The position numbers and the translations under genes were made by a program. Of a DNA stretch of 64,000 nt, positions 38,571 to 52,973 are shown one piece after another. Source of the stretch: Magnetospirillum fulvum MGU-K5. GTDB lineage: Bacteria; Pseudomonadota; Alphaproteobacteria; Rhodospirillales; Magnetospirillaceae. Within the stretch, counting starts at the first letter, position 1. Each line of letters opens with the position of its first letter. The stretch spans positions 1 to 64,000 of the forward strand of contig NZ_AQPH01000007.1 of the NCBI RefSeq assembly GCF_000442515.1, in the 5' to 3' direction. The notes beneath the pieces are model-generated. The model had not been told where the DNA came from. It saw only the letters and a program-made list of their open reading frames with translations, and made no database searches.

Positions 38571-39159
38571 TCGCCAGATCCTGACCCGCCGGGCGGTGCT
38601 GCTGGGCGGCCTGCTTGCCGCCGCCCTCCCCGTGTCATCCCTCGCGGCGGCGGCCACCAATGCCGGTCTTTACCTTCACCCCGCCCCGATCCCGCTGCCG
38701 CCCCTTGGGATGCTGGACGGCGACGGCAAGCCGGTCGGGCTCGAATCCCTGCATGGCCGGGCGGTGCTGCTGAACCTGTGGGCGAGCTGGTGCGCACCCT
38801 GCGTCGCCGAATTGCCCGCACTCGACCGGATGAAGCCGCTGTTGGCCCGTAACGGAATCGCCGTGGTGGCGCTGGCACTCGATCGCGGCGGAGCAGAAAC
38901 CAGTCGTGCCACCTTTGCCCGGCTCGGCATCCAGTCGCTCGACATCCGCACCGGCGATCCCCGCAGCCTGACCGAGATGCTGGGGGCCCGCGTGCTGCCG
39001 ATCACCCTGTTGATCGACCGGAGCGGTGCCGAAATCGGCCGGGTGGTCGGGGCCGCCGATTGGGAGGGCGCGAGCGCGGCCCGCCTGCTCGCCGCCCTGG
39101 CCGAGGGCCGCCCCCTCACCGCCGACATGGCCCCGACGGTGGCCGGGGCCAAACGGTAA
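38560..39159 (+). CDS. TlpA-family periplasmic thiol-disulphide oxidoreductase
   Basis: A 199-residue thioredoxin-fold protein. The N-terminus (LTRRAVLLGGLLAAALP, then an Ala-rich cleavage region) has a twin-arginine and could be a Tat or a Sec signal. The active site is WASWCAPCVAELPALD (CxxC). Downstream are VVALALDRGG and the cis-Pro region ARVLPITLLIDRSG. It is expected to reduce or exchange disulphides in the periplasm, for example in cytochrome c maturation. ATG 38560 lies inside the end of acuI. Confidence 0.9.
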   Translation: MPSDRQILTRRAVLLGGLLAAALPVSSLAAAATNAGLYLHPAPIPLPPLGMLDGDGKPVGLESLHGRAVLLNLWASWCAPCVAELPALDRMKPLLARNGIAVVALALDRGGAETSRATFARLGIQSLDIRTGDPRSLTEMLGARVLPITLLIDRSGAEIGRVVGAADWEGASAARLLAALAEGRPLTADMAPTVAGAKR

Positions 39160-39171
39160 GGCACGCCCCCG

Positions 39172-40029
39172 TCACCGCGAACAGCGGCGCTTTTCGGCCT
39201 GCGCGACGTCCAACCCGATCGAGGTGCCCTCGCGCACGACGAAGGCGCCGTCCCAGATCGCGGCGGCGGCGGTGGCGATCCCGGCCAGGGTCGAATCGTC
39301 ATGGTTGGGATCGTGGTGAAACAGGGCCAGCCGTTTCACCCCGGCGGCGCGGGCCAGGCGCACTCCCTCCTGCCAGGTCGAATGACCCCAGCCCTGCCGG
39401 GCCGGAAAGATTTCGTCGGTATAGGTGCTGTCATAGATCGCTAGATCGGCCCCGGCGATCAGGCCCAGCACCGCCGGATCGGGATGGCCGGGGCGATGCT
39501 CGGTATCGGTGATGATGGCGATGACCCGCCCGCCGCATTCGATCCGATAGCCGCAGGCCCCGCCGGGATGGGACAAGGGCGCGGTTCGCACCGTCACCTC
39601 GGGCAACGGAGACAACACATCGCCGATCGAAAAGCCGGTGATCGAATCGATACCGCGCATCAACGAGAGCGGGATCGGGAAACTGGGCGGCTGCATCTGC
39701 CGGTCCAGCGCCAAGGCGGGACCAACCCCACCTTCGAGACGTGGCCCGTAAATGCGCAGACGAAACGACGGATCGAAGCCGGGGGCAAAGAACGGCACCC
39801 CGCAAATATGGTCCCAATGATAATGGGTCAGGAACAGATCGGCCTCGGCCAATCCGTCGTGGCGGATCGCACCGCCCAGTCGCCGCAAGCCGGTTCCTGC
39901 ATCGAAAATCAGGTGATGCCCATCGACCTCAACGCCGACGCAGGTGGTATTGCCGCCATACAGGCTATTTTCCGGTGCAGGGCTGGCAATGCAGCCCCGC
40001 ACTCCCCAGAACGTCACTCGCACGTCCAT
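39172..40029 (-). CDS. MBL-fold metallo-hydrolase
   Basis: A 285-residue metallo-beta-lactamase-fold protein. The beginning, VTFWGVRGCIASPAPENSLY, with GGNTTCV following, is typical of a PhnP/phosphodiesterase-like subgroup. The metal motif is THYHWDHICG, with further ligands in APLSHPGG, IITDTEH and ALFHHDPNHDD. The reaction cannot be deduced. It is convergent with the TlpA gene and divergent from nothing coding; the gltD terminator lies upstream. Confidence 0.88.
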   Translation of the reverse strand: MDVRVTFWGVRGCIASPAPENSLYGGNTTCVGVEVDGHHLIFDAGTGLRRLGGAIRHDGLAEADLFLTHYHWDHICGVPFFAPGFDPSFRLRIYGPRLEGGVGPALALDRQMQPPSFPIPLSLMRGIDSITGFSIGDVLSPLPEVTVRTAPLSHPGGACGYRIECGGRVIAIITDTEHRPGHPDPAVLGLIAGADLAIYDSTYTDEIFPARQGWGHSTWQEGVRLARAAGVKRLALFHHDPNHDDSTLAGIATAAAAIWDGAFVVREGTSIGLDVAQAEKRRCSR

Positions 40030-40169
40030 CGCGCTTTTCTCCGTCCCGGCCCGAGCCCCCCGAGACGCTAGCGCGGATCGCTCTTGGCCTGAATGGATTG
40101 GATCACATCAGCACCCGTAAAAATGTAACTAATTCATACAAAACGAATCAATAAGGGCATGGAATACGA

Positions 40170-40206
40170 AAAACCCGCCGCCTCCTTGCCGGAGACGGCG
40201 GGTTTT
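40170..40206. terminator. Terminator of gltBD
   Basis: An 11-bp stem, AAAACCCGCCG with CGGCGGGTTTT, is extended by CTCC/GGAG and capped by a TTGCC loop. On the minus strand it ends in a T-run 22 bases after the gltD stop. The A/T tracts at both ends mean it could act in both directions. Confidence 0.85.
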
Positions 40207-40227
40207 GTATCGTGACGGACGGCCCGA

Positions 40228-41646
40228 TCAGACCTGGGGCAGTTCGCTCGATCCCATCAGATAGGCATCGACGGCCCGCGCCGCCTGACGGCCTTCGCGG
40301 ATCGCCCACACCACCAGGCTCTGGCCGCGGCGGATGTCACCGGCGGCGAACACCTTGGGGTTCGAGGTGCGATAGCCGACGGTATCGGCCTTGACGTTGC
40401 CGCGCTGGTCCTTGTCCAGCCCCAGACCGTCGATCAGACCCTCATGGACCGGATGGACGAAGCCCATCGCCAGCAGGACCAGATCGGCCTCGAGATGGAA
40501 CTCGGTGCCGGGGATCGGCTGGAACTTCGCATCGACTTCGGTGCAATCCAGCCCGGTCAGGCGACCGTCGGTTCCGGTAAAGCGGACGGTGGACACCGAC
40601 CAGCGACGATCGCAACCCTCGTCATGCGAGGACGAGGTGCGCAGCTTATTCGGCCATTTCGGCCACGTCACCGCCTTGTTTTCCTTCTCGGGCGGACGGG
40701 GCATGATCTCGATCTGAGTGACCGAGGCCGCACCCTGGCGGTTCGAGGTGCCAACGCAATCGGCACCGGTATCGCCGCCGCCGATCACCACCACCTTCTT
40801 ACCGGTGGCAAGGATGTCGGTCGCACCGACCGGCTCGCCGCCGTTGCGGCGGTTCTGCTGGGTCAGGAATTCCATCGCGAAATGGACCCCACCCAGGTCA
40901 CGGCCGGGAGCAGGCAGATCGCGCGGACGTTCCGATCCGCCGGTCAGCACGACGGCATCGAAGCCATCGAGCAGAGCCTGAGGCGACAGATCGCGGCCGA
41001 CCTGGGTGTTGGTACGGATCTCAACCCCTTCGGCCACCATCTGCTCGACGCGACGGTCGATCACCGCCTTGTCGAGCTTGAAGTCGGGGATGCCATAGCG
41101 GAGCAGACCGCCGACCTTGGCGTTCTTTTCGAACAGCACGACGTCGTGACCGGCCCGCGCCAATTGCTGCGCCGCCGCCAGACCCGAGGGACCGGCACCG
41201 ACCACGGCAACCTTCTTGCCCGACCGCTTCTGGGCGATCTCGGGAACGATCCAGCCTTCGGACCAGCCACGCTCGACGATCGCATGTTCGATCGTCTTGA
41301 TCGCCACCGGCGCGTCGGTGAGGTTCAAGGTGCACGACGCCTCGCACGGCGCCGGGCAGATGCGGCCGGTGAATTCCGGGAAGTTGTTGGTGGAGTGGAG
41401 AACCTCCAACGCTTCCTTCCAGCGGTTGCGGTAAACCAGATCGTTCCAGTCCGGAATGATATTGTTGACCGGGCAGCCCTGATGGCAGAACGGCACGCCG
41501 CAATCCATGCAGCGGGCGCCCTGCCGGGTCAGTTCGTCCTGATCCAGCGGCACGGTGAATTCGTGATAATTCCGCACGCGATCGGCCACCGGCCGATAAG
41601 CGGGGGTCTTACGCTCGAATTCCTTAAATCCCGTCGGCTTTCCCAT
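40228..41646 (-). CDS. gltD: Glutamate synthase (NADPH) small subunit
   Basis: Feeds electrons from NADPH via FAD and [4Fe-4S] clusters to GltB. The N-terminal cysteine clusters are present ([17 protein letters not shown] and [15 protein letters not shown]). They are followed by the FAD Rossmann motif [19 protein letters not shown] and the NADPH motif [20 protein letters not shown], and the end [24 protein letters not shown]-like region contacts FAD. The 472-residue length is normal. It is one base downstream of gltB on the same strand. Confidence 0.97.
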   Translation of the reverse strand: MGKPTGFKEFERKTPAYRPVADRVRNYHEFTVPLDQDELTRQGARCMDCGVPFCHQGCPVNNIIPDWNDLVYRNRWKEALEVLHSTNNFPEFTGRICPAPCEASCTLNLTDAPVAIKTIEHAIVERGWSEGWIVPEIAQKRSGKKVAVVGAGPSGLAAAQQLARAGHDVVLFEKNAKVGGLLRYGIPDFKLDKAVIDRRVEQMVAEGVEIRTNTQVGRDLSPQALLDGFDAVVLTGGSERPRDLPAPGRDLGGVHFAMEFLTQQNRRNGGEPVGATDILATGKKVVVIGGGDTGADCVGTSNRQGAASVTQIEIMPRPPEKENKAVTWPKWPNKLRTSSSHDEGCDRRWSVSTVRFTGTDGRLTGLDCTEVDAKFQPIPGTEFHLEADLVLLAMGFVHPVHEGLIDGLGLDKDQRGNVKADTVGYRTSNPKVFAAGDIRRGQSLVVWAIREGRQAARAVDAYLMGSSELPQV

Positions 41647-41647
41647 T

Positions 41648-46276
<4,629 letters not shown>

Positions 46277-46406
46277 CTTTACTTCACTTCCTTATTCCCC
46301 ACCGCACGGACCAAAGGGGTGCGTCGGCGTTATCCACCACAGCGTCGATCGCGCGGGCACGACCGATCCCTGCCCGCGCGCATCCTCGCGACCGGGCAAA
46401 GTGGAC

Positions 46407-46435
46407 TACATAAGCCATTCCGTCGGCTTCGCCAA
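46407..46435 (-). promoter_or_regulatory. Candidate gltBD promoter
   Basis: On the minus strand TTGGCG (46435-46430) and TATGTA (46412-46407) are separated by 17 bases, about 130 bases upstream of gltB. Both hexamers are imperfect, so this rests mainly on spacing and position. No riboswitch is evident in the leader. Confidence 0.35.
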
Positions 46436-46488
46436 GTGTCGGCTGTAGGTCCGCCTCCAGTTCGCGTTGCCGAGACGCCGATCCGGGC

Positions 46489-46519
46489 AAAAAAAGTGGC
46501 CGGACGTTGCCGCCCGGCC
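46489..46519 (-). terminator. Terminator of the PAS-MCP operon
   Basis: On the minus strand GGCCGG pairs with CCGGCC around a 10-base loop, and a run of seven T follows two bases later. It lies 34 bases after the chemoreceptor stop codon. Confidence 0.85.
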
Positions 46520-46552
46520 GTCAGTCTGGGGGGACCTCGGAGGGAACGGGGA

Positions 46553-47884
46553 TCAGATCACCTGACGCAGTTCGGTCATGAAGGAACCGACGGCGCTGCC
46601 CAGTTGTTCGGACTGCCGCGACAATTGCCCGGCGGCAAGCAGAACGTTGGCGGCGGCGTGGCCGGTTTCCTCGGCTCCCTGCGACAGGCGGTGAACGTTG
46701 GCGCTGACCTCGGTGGTGCCGACCGCAGCGCGTTCGACATTGATGGCGATCTCGCGGGTCGAGGCCCCTTGCTGCTCGACCGCGGCGGCGATGATCGCGG
46801 CATATTCGCCGACCTTTCCGATGGTGGCGGCAATCGAGCGGATCGCCTCGGCGGAATTGACCGTCGCCGACTGGACGGCGGAAATCTGCGAGCCGATCTC
46901 GCTGGTGGCGCGCGAGGTCTGGGTGGCCAGCACCTTGACCTCGCCCGCGACGACGGCAAAGCCCTTGCCCGCCTCACCCGCCCGCGCCGCTTCGATCGTC
47001 GCGTTCAAGGCCAGCAGATTGGTCTGGGCCGCAATATCGGTGATCAGGTTGACCACTTCGCCGATCCGGGTCGAGGCCTCCGACAGCCCCATCACCAGAT
47101 CGTTGGTGCGCCCGGCCTGACTGACGGCATCGGCCGAGATCGTCGAGGATTGGGTCACCTGGGTATTGATCTCGCGCACTGCGGTCGCCAGTTGGTCGGC
47201 GGCGGCGGCAACGGTCTGAACGTTGCTCGAAGCCTCTTCGGCAGCAGCGGCAACGGCGGCGGCGGTCGAACAGGTGGTGGCGGCGGTCTGCTCCATCCCC
47301 TCGGCGGTGGCGTGAAGTTCGGCAGCGGCGGCGGCGGTCAGTCGCACCACCTCGCCCACCGTCTCTTCGAACTTGCGGGTCACCGCCCCGAAATTGTGGA
47401 CCTTATGTTCAATCGCGGCGGTGGCGGAATTGATCATCCGCGCGCCGACCAGAAAGTTGCCCAGCATTCCCCGCTCGACGATACGGCGGTAATAATTGCC
47501 CCGGCTGACCGATCCCATCGAGGCGGTCGCTTCGCGGACAAACGAATCGGTGCGGTCGATCAATTCGTTGATCGAGTTGGTCAGGTCGCCAACCGCTCCA
47601 ACCTCCTCGATCCCGACCAGACGAGCCTCGAAATCGCCGCGGGCGACCGCCTTGACCGTCGTGGCCGCAGCCACCAGCACCTGACGGACCTGCCGCAGCA
47701 TATAGAGCGTCAAAAGCGACAGGACAAAGGCCGACATCGAGATCGACAGCGACAGCACCGAAAGCTCGCCGACCAGGGCATCCTCGGCCACGATGGCAAA
47801 GGCGGTCAGCATCGTTCCGATCGCGGCGACCCGGGCCTTGTAGAGGGAGGAGCGGCGGTTAAATAGAGAAAATAAACTGGTCAT
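46553..47884 (-). CDS. Methyl-accepting chemotaxis protein (receptor half of a split Aer)
   Basis: A 443-residue chemoreceptor. A hydrophobic segment of two helices (about 18-60) has only a very short loop, so it is membrane-anchored without a periplasmic sensor. A HAMP-like region (about 60-115) is followed by the signalling domain with the hairpin-tip sequence [21 protein letters not shown]. No sensory domain is present; sensing is probably supplied by the PAS protein encoded just upstream, whose last 26 bases overlap this gene's start in another frame. The start at ATG 47884 follows AAAAGGGG. The C-terminus is not a CheR-type pentapeptide. Confidence 0.92.
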   Translation of the reverse strand: MTSLFSLFNRRSSLYKARVAAIGTMLTAFAIVAEDALVGELSVLSLSISMSAFVLSLLTLYMLRQVRQVLVAAATTVKAVARGDFEARLVGIEEVGAVGDLTNSINELIDRTDSFVREATASMGSVSRGNYYRRIVERGMLGNFLVGARMINSATAAIEHKVHNFGAVTRKFEETVGEVVRLTAAAAAELHATAEGMEQTAATTCSTAAAVAAAAEEASSNVQTVAAAADQLATAVREINTQVTQSSTISADAVSQAGRTNDLVMGLSEASTRIGEVVNLITDIAAQTNLLALNATIEAARAGEAGKGFAVVAGEVKVLATQTSRATSEIGSQISAVQSATVNSAEAIRSIAATIGKVGEYAAIIAAAVEQQGASTREIAINVERAAVGTTEVSANVHRLSQGAEETGHAAANVLLAAGQLSRQSEQLGSAVGSFMTELRQVI

Positions 47885-48383
47885 AGCCGATCCCCTTTTC
47901 CTGAAGCATCTTCCGGAGATAGCTGTCGGCCACCGTGATCCCGGTGTCGAGATCGGGCACCTCCCGCTCCAGCGCGCTCAGCTTTTGATAGAGTGGCACG
48001 ATCACCTCGGTCAGCGAGGTACGATCGGGGACCCGGCGGTTGGAATGAAATCCAACGATCTGCTGCTCGGTGTTGAAGCTGGGGGTAACGTGGGCCAGAA
48101 CCCAGTAATGATTACCAAGCTTGGTCCTATTTACAACATAAGCAAATATCTCCTTGCCTGATTTTATCCGGCTCCACATTTTTCTAAAAATACAATGCGG
48201 CATATCAGGGTGACGTATCATGTTGTGCGGCTTACCAACTACGTCTTTTTCAAAATATTCACTAACTTCCAAAAAAGTCTTGTTCGCATATGTTATGACA
48301 CCGCGCTGATCTGTCTTGGTAACGATGACCGAATCTTCATCGAAGAATTTTTCTATTCCGGTAAGGCGGATCGCATTCGGCAT
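47859..48383 (-). CDS. Aer-type PAS sensor protein
   Basis: A 174-residue soluble protein with an Aer-like PAS domain (about 15-120). [16 protein letters not shown] and the hallmark [13 protein letters not shown] match the FAD-binding PAS of the aerotaxis receptor Aer; [11 protein letters not shown] completes it. A short helical tail ([18 protein letters not shown]) could contact the receptor. In Aer this domain is fused to the membrane and signalling parts; here it is a separate gene overlapping the chemoreceptor gene by 26 bases, so translation is probably coupled. The upstream region is unusually AT-rich. Confidence 0.9.
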   Translation of the reverse strand: MPNAIRLTGIEKFFDEDSVIVTKTDQRGVITYANKTFLEVSEYFEKDVVGKPHNMIRHPDMPHCIFRKMWSRIKSGKEIFAYVVNRTKLGNHYWVLAHVTPSFNTEQQIVGFHSNRRVPDRTSLTEVIVPLYQKLSALEREVPDLDTGITVADSYLRKMLQEKGIGYDQFIFSI

Positions 48384-48672
48384 CGGAAGTCCCCTTCCTC
48401 GTCTACTGAGTCGCGGGATTGCCCCACTACTCTTCCTTTAACTTCCGAGGCGGGAGGACCGGTATGCTCAGACCGCCCCGGCAATACAAGACCAATGGCA
48501 CAAGCCGATAGTGCACCATCACCACACCTTCGGGCTATCAGGTATATACCCTATATCGGTGTATTTTTTGCGCGCGTTTATTTACATTCATTTACATATG
48601 CAAGATATATACTAGTGTATAGGCACCCAAAAACACAAAATACTTATAATAATAAATAATAACCTATTTTTA
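48384..48672. other. AT-rich intergenic region upstream of the PAS-MCP operon
   Basis: No gene is convincing here. From about 48530 to 48690 the sequence is far more AT-rich than anything else in the window. It has a perfect GGTATATACC palindrome (48541-48550), a direct repeat ATTTACAT at 48580-48587 and 48590-48597 (10-bp period), and TATAC-TAGT-GTATA near 48608. It probably holds the PAS-MCP promoter and regulator sites, but no clear -35/-10 pair or flagellar sigma-28 promoter was found. Confidence 0.5.
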
Positions 48673-48864
48673 TTAGGGTAAAGAAAGACCGCGACGGAGC
48701 GACCACAACACGGCGAACGCGCCTACTATCCACAACAATAAAACCATTAAGATTGCACATCCGCTTAAAGCACGGACACGGCGCAAGGAGTCTTGGGACT
48801 TAAGCAAAATTTGCGCGGCGTGCGGCGCACAATCAGAGGGAGTCGGCCTCACCTTGTTCGCCAA
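48673..48864 (-). CDS. Possible small single-span membrane protein downstream of aat
   Basis: A 63-codon frame starting at TTG 48864 (inside the end of aat) with one strong membrane helix ([20 protein letters not shown]) near the C-terminus, flanked by Arg on both sides. The hydrophobic segment argues for real coding; the weak start, the lack of a clear ribosome site and the overlap of 32 bases with aat argue against it. Function unknown. Confidence 0.35.
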   Translation of the reverse strand: MANKVRPTPSDCAPHAAQILLKSQDSLRRVRALSGCAILMVLLLWIVGAFAVLWSLRRGLSLP

Positions 48865-49486
48865 AGGCGCACTCCCACCCCAGACCGGGAGAGGGATCGA
48901 ACCAGGCCGGACGGGTCAGGGCATCGGACAACAGACGACGGTAGTCCTGGCGAGGTATCTCGATCGCCCCAAACTGGCTCAGATGGGCGGTAACGAACTG
49001 GGTGTCGAGCAGGCGGAACCCGCCCGCCTTCAGCCGCGCCACCAGATGAACCAGCGCCACTTTCGACGCGTCGGTCTGGCGCGAGAACATGCTTTCGCCA
49101 AAGAACGCGGCTCCCAGGGCCAGCCCATAGAGACCGCCGACCAGAGTGCCGTCCTGCCACGCCTCGACCGAGTGGGCCAGCCCACGGTCGTGGAGATCGA
49201 CGAACAGGCGGACGATCGGTTCGTTGATCCAGGTTTCGGGGCGGTCGGGCGTCGGCTCGCCGCAGGCACGCATCACCGCCTCGAACGCACTGTCGCACCG
49301 AATCTCAAAGCCGCCCCGCCGCAGCGTCCGGCGCAACCGATGCGGAACATGAAACGTCTCTAACGGCAAAATCCCCCGCTGCTCGGGATCGACCCAGTAC
49401 ATCCGGGGATCGCTGCGACTGCGCGCCATCGGAAAAATCCCGGCGGCATAGGCATGCAGCAGCAGGTCGGGGGTCAGCGCCCGCAT
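48833..49486 (-). CDS. aat: Leucyl/phenylalanyl-tRNA-protein transferase
   Basis: Adds Leu or Phe to N-terminal Lys/Arg of proteins, marking them for ClpS/ClpAP degradation (N-end rule). Typical motifs: [71 protein letters not shown] and [21 protein letters not shown] 49486 gives 217 aa; GTG 49495 is in frame just upstream. It is divergent from nadV with 110 bases between. Confidence 0.95.
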   Translation of the reverse strand: MRALTPDLLLHAYAAGIFPMARSRSDPRMYWVDPEQRGILPLETFHVPHRLRRTLRRGGFEIRCDSAFEAVMRACGEPTPDRPETWINEPIVRLFVDLHDRGLAHSVEAWQDGTLVGGLYGLALGAAFFGESMFSRQTDASKVALVHLVARLKAGGFRLLDTQFVTAHLSQFGAIEIPRQDYRRLLSDALTRPAWFDPSPGLGWECAFGEQGEADSL

Positions 49487-49596
49487 CGACCCCACCCCAA
49501 CGGATGGGTAACGCTAGCAGTTGCCCACCCCGATCGCATCGTCCATATTTCAGGCACAAACCCCTCCTGCACAAACAATGATCGGAACCGCACGCC

Positions 49597-51012
49597 ATGG
49601 GGGCCGAGTACAACCCGATTTTGGCCGTCGACAGCTACAAAGCCAGCCATAAATGGCAATATCCCGACGGAACCGAGCATGTGTCCTCCTATATCGAGGC
49701 CCGCAGCGACAACAGCGGACTGCACGTCCCGGGAACATTGGTGTTCGGACTGCTGCCCCACCTGCGGCGGCTGGCCGAAAATCCGGTCACCGAGGCTGCG
49801 ATCGATCAGGCCAAGACGCTGTTTTCCGCCCATGGCGTCCCCTTCTTCGAAGAGGGCTGGCGGCGCATCCTCGACCGCCATCGCGGCCATCTGCCGATCG
49901 AAATCCGTGCCGTCGCCGAAGGGTCAATGGTGCCCTTCTCGAATGCGCTGGTCCAGGTGGTCAACACCGACCCCGAGGCGTTCTGGCTGACCTCCTATCT
50001 GGAAACCGGGCTGCAACGGGCGTTGTGGTACCCCTCGACAGTGGCAACGGTGTCGTGGGCGGTCAAACGAATCCTGCTCGAATTCTGGCGCGCCACCTCG
50101 GACGCGCCGGTCGAAAGCCTGGATTTCAAGCTGCACGATTTCGGCGCGCGCGGAGCCTCCTCGGCCGAATCCGCTGCGTTGGGGGGCATGGCCCATCTGG
50201 TCAATTTCAAGGGAACCGACACCGTCGAGGCGCTGCTGGCCGCCGCCGATTATTACGGCGAGCCGATGGCCGGGTTCTCGATCCCCGCCGCCGAACATTC
50301 GACCATCACCTGCTGGGGCCGCGACGGCGAAGCCGACGCCTATGCCAACATGCTGCGCCAGTTCGGCGGGCCGGGCCGCCTGGTCGCGGTGGTGTCGGAT
50401 TCCTATGACGTGTTCCACGCGGTCGAAGCGCTGTGGGGCGGCAAGCTGCGCCAGCAGGTGCTCGATATGGGGGGAACCCTGGTAATCCGCCCGGATTCCG
50501 GCGACCCGGTCGAAGTGGTCTCGCTGGTGCTGAGACTGGCGGCGACCGCGTTCGGCACCGAGCGCAATGCCAAGGGCTATGACGTGCTGAACCCGGCGGT
50601 GCGGGTGATCCAGGGCGACGGCATCACCCCCCACACCATCCGCGCCATCCTGAACCGGATGAAGGATGAGCATTTCGCGATCGACAACATCGCCTTCGGG
50701 ATGGGCGGCGCGCTGTTGCAAAAGGTCAATCGCGACACCTTTTCCTGGGCGATGAAAGCCTCGGCGGTCGAAGGCGGCGGATTGTGGCGCGACGTCTACA
50801 AAGACCCGGTGACCGACCAGAGCAAGGGATCGAAGCGCGGCCGCCTTGCCCTCACCCGTGACGAACGCGGCGGCTGGCACACCGTCCCGGTCGAAAGCTG
50901 TCCCGAGGCCGATAATGTGCTGCGCCCGGTGTTCCGCGACGGACGGATTCTGTCCACCCCCAGCTTTGCCGAGATCCGCGCCCGCGCCGAAGCGGCCTTG
51001 CTGGAGCAGTAA
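49597..51012 (+). CDS. nadV: Nicotinamide phosphoribosyltransferase
   Basis: Salvages nicotinamide to NMN with PRPP. The 471-residue protein matches the NAMPT/NadV group rather than the nicotinate enzyme PncB: LAVDSYKASHKWQYP at the start, FKLHDFGARGASSAESA, GTDTVEALLAAADYYG, SIPAAEHSTITCWGRDGE, VIRPDSGDPV, and the C-terminal KDPVTDQSKGSKRGRL. NadV is patchily distributed and is sometimes carried by phages or plasmids; here its base composition looks like its neighbours. No other NAD gene is adjacent. A hairpin with a T-rich tail follows. Confidence 0.92.
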   Translation: MGAEYNPILAVDSYKASHKWQYPDGTEHVSSYIEARSDNSGLHVPGTLVFGLLPHLRRLAENPVTEAAIDQAKTLFSAHGVPFFEEGWRRILDRHRGHLPIEIRAVAEGSMVPFSNALVQVVNTDPEAFWLTSYLETGLQRALWYPSTVATVSWAVKRILLEFWRATSDAPVESLDFKLHDFGARGASSAESAALGGMAHLVNFKGTDTVEALLAAADYYGEPMAGFSIPAAEHSTITCWGRDGEADAYANMLRQFGGPGRLVAVVSDSYDVFHAVEALWGGKLRQQVLDMGGTLVIRPDSGDPVEVVSLVLRLAATAFGTERNAKGYDVLNPAVRVIQGDGITPHTIRAILNRMKDEHFAIDNIAFGMGGALLQKVNRDTFSWAMKASAVEGGGLWRDVYKDPVTDQSKGSKRGRLALTRDERGGWHTVPVESCPEADNVLRPVFRDGRILSTPSFAEIRARAEAALLEQ

Positions 51013-51045
51013 CTCCGCTTCGCGGCAGGGTTACCACCCTGACCC

Positions 51046-51086
51046 GTTCGGAGGTAAACGCCTTCCGAACCTCCATTTTCTTTTTA
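51046..51086 (+). terminator. Terminator of nadV
   Basis: GTTCGGA pairs with TCCGAAC, with GG/CC extension, and is followed by CCTCCATTTTCTTTTT. It starts 34 bases after the nadV stop. Confidence 0.6.
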
Positions 51087-51113
51087 TTTCAATGTTTTAA
51101 AAATATGGAGGGT

Positions 51114-51133
51114 TCGGGGGCAAACGCCCCCGA
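51114..51133 (-). terminator. Terminator of pepP
   Basis: A perfect 8-bp stem, TCGGGGGC/GCCCCCGA, with a 4-base loop. On the minus strand it is followed by a T-rich stretch (ATATTTTT) and lies just after the pepP stop codon. Confidence 0.6.
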
Positions 51134-51140
51134 CGAGACG

Positions 51141-52973
51141 TTAAAGCGGGCGGGTCGCCACCGCCAGCCACGCGGCGGTGGTGCCATCGAGCAGCGGCCC
51201 GATCTCGTCCCTCACCCGGGCATGATAGGCGTTAAGCCACGCCGTCTCGGCGGGATCGAGCAAAGCGGGCTCGATCAAAGCGCGGTCAATCGGCACCAGA
51301 GTCAGGGTGTCGAAGCCGAGCAACGGGCGCTCGGTCTCGGGCAGAACCGGCAGGGTGACGACCTGAAGCAAATTCTCGATCCGGATGCCATAGGCCCCGG
51401 TCTTGTAATAGCCCGGCTCGTTCGACAGGATCATCCCCGGCTGGAGGGCAACGCTGTTGCCGACCTTGGAAATCCGCTGCGGCCCCTCATGCACCGACAG
51501 ATAGCTGCCGACGCCGTGGCCGGTGCCGTGATCGTAATCCAGCCCCTCGGCCCACAGCGCCAGCCGCGCCAGCACGTCAAGCTGGCTGCCGGTGGTCCCG
51601 ACGGGAAAGCGGGCACGGGCGACGGCGATATGGCCCTTCAACACCAGGGTAAAGCGCCGCCGTTCCTCGATCCCGGCCGGACCGATCGCGATGGTGCGGG
51701 TAATGTCGGTGGTGCCGTCGAGATATTGCCCGCCGGAATCGACCAGATAGAGATCGCCCGGCATCAGACGCCGGTTGGTCGCGGGTGACGAGCGATAATG
51801 AACGATCGCCCCGTTCGGACCCGCGCCGGAAATGGTATCGAACGACAGACCGCGATACAGATCGCCCATCGCCCGGAAGCGTTCCAATTGGGCGGCGGCG
51901 CTCAGTTCATCGACATGGCCCGAGGGAGCCTCGGCCGCCAGCCAGCACAAAAAGCGGACCATCGCCACCGCGTCGCGACGATGCGCCGCGCGGGTGCCCT
52001 CGCTTTCCGCTGCGTTCTTACAAGCCTTGGGCAATTGGCAGGGATCGGAGCCGCGATCCAGCCGCGCCCCGGCGGCACTCAATCGCTCGACGACATGCAG
52101 CGACGCGGCGGCGGCATCGATCCGCACCTGCCGCGCCTCGGCCCCCAACCGATCCAGCGCCGCATCAAGCGCCTCGGGCGGGGCGGTCCGGACCGCCGGA
52201 CCCAGATGGTCGGCCAGACCGGGAGTGGTCAGCTTGGCCGGGTCGATGAACAGATCAACCGAGGCATCGGCATAAACGATCGCAAAGGACAGCGGAACCG
52301 GGGTATGAGCGACGTCGCCACCGCGAATATTCAGCAGCCAAGCGATCGAATCCGGCGCGGTCAGCACCAGGGCATCGTCGCCATCGGCGCGCAAGGCTGC
52401 GGCGATCTCGGCCCTTTTGTCCTCAGACCCGCGCCCGGCCAGCGCCAGCGGCTGACTCTCGACCGGGACACGGGGCGGCGCGGGGCGACCCGCCACCCAC
52501 ACCGCATCCAGCGGATTGTCGGCGCAGGCGACCAGTTCGGCCCCGGCGCGGGCACAGGCGCGCCGCAATGGCTCGACCTGATCGGCGGTGTGCAGGCGGG
52601 GATCGAATCCCAGCCGGTCGCCGGGACTCAGCACCCGGGCCAGCCAGCGCGACGGCGGCAGATCAAGCAGGTGCAGCGGCTCGAACAGCGACAGATCAAT
52701 CTCGGCCCGCACCTGAAGGGTATAGCGGCCGTCGCTGAACACCGCCGCCTTGTCGCGCAGCACCACGGCCAGCCCGGCCGAGCCGGTAAAGCCGGTCAGC
52801 CACGCCAGACGCTGCGCCGAGGGGGGAACGTATTCGCCAAGATATTCGTCGGCGCGCGGCACGATAAAGCCGGTCAGACCGCGCCGGGTCAGTTCGGCGC
52901 GCAACGCCGCCAGCCGGTCACCGCCCCCCTGCCCCGCCGGGGGCTCGGGCCTGTTCGCCGCGAGAGAGGTCAC
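51141..52973 (-). CDS. pepP: Xaa-Pro aminopeptidase (M24, three-domain type)
   Basis: Removes an N-terminal residue preceding proline. The 610-residue protein has two creatinase-type N-terminal domains (about 20-330) and a C-terminal pita-bread peptidase domain. The dinuclear metal site is intact: the two Asp in DSGGQYLDGTTDITRT, the His in HGTGHGVGSYLSVHEGP, and Glu in LSNEPGYYK and IRIENLLQV. The length fits the large cytoplasmic form. It starts at GTG 52973, which overlaps the stop of the small gene upstream (GTGA). A strong hairpin follows. Confidence 0.93.
   Translation of the reverse strand: MTSLAANRPEPPAGQGGGDRLAALRAELTRRGLTGFIVPRADEYLGEYVPPSAQRLAWLTGFTGSAGLAVVLRDKAAVFSDGRYTLQVRAEIDLSLFEPLHLLDLPPSRWLARVLSPGDRLGFDPRLHTADQVEPLRRACARAGAELVACADNPLDAVWVAGRPAPPRVPVESQPLALAGRGSEDKRAEIAAALRADGDDALVLTAPDSIAWLLNIRGGDVAHTPVPLSFAIVYADASVDLFIDPAKLTTPGLADHLGPAVRTAPPEALDAALDRLGAEARQVRIDAAAASLHVVERLSAAGARLDRGSDPCQLPKACKNAAESEGTRAAHRRDAVAMVRFLCWLAAEAPSGHVDELSAAAQLERFRAMGDLYRGLSFDTISGAGPNGAIVHYRSSPATNRRLMPGDLYLVDSGGQYLDGTTDITRTIAIGPAGIEERRRFTLVLKGHIAVARARFPVGTTGSQLDVLARLALWAEGLDYDHGTGHGVGSYLSVHEGPQRISKVGNSVALQPGMILSNEPGYYKTGAYGIRIENLLQVVTLPVLPETERPLLGFDTLTLVPIDRALIEPALLDPAETAWLNAYHARVRDEIGPLLDGTTAAWLAVATRPL

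Noticed and set aside
48495-48520. GCCGATAG resembling a flagellar sigma-28 -10 element
   Set aside because: It points away from the taxis operon and has no TAAA box at the right distance.
49597-51012. nadV as a horizontally acquired phage gene
   Set aside because: Its composition matches its neighbours and there is no mobile element or phage gene nearby.
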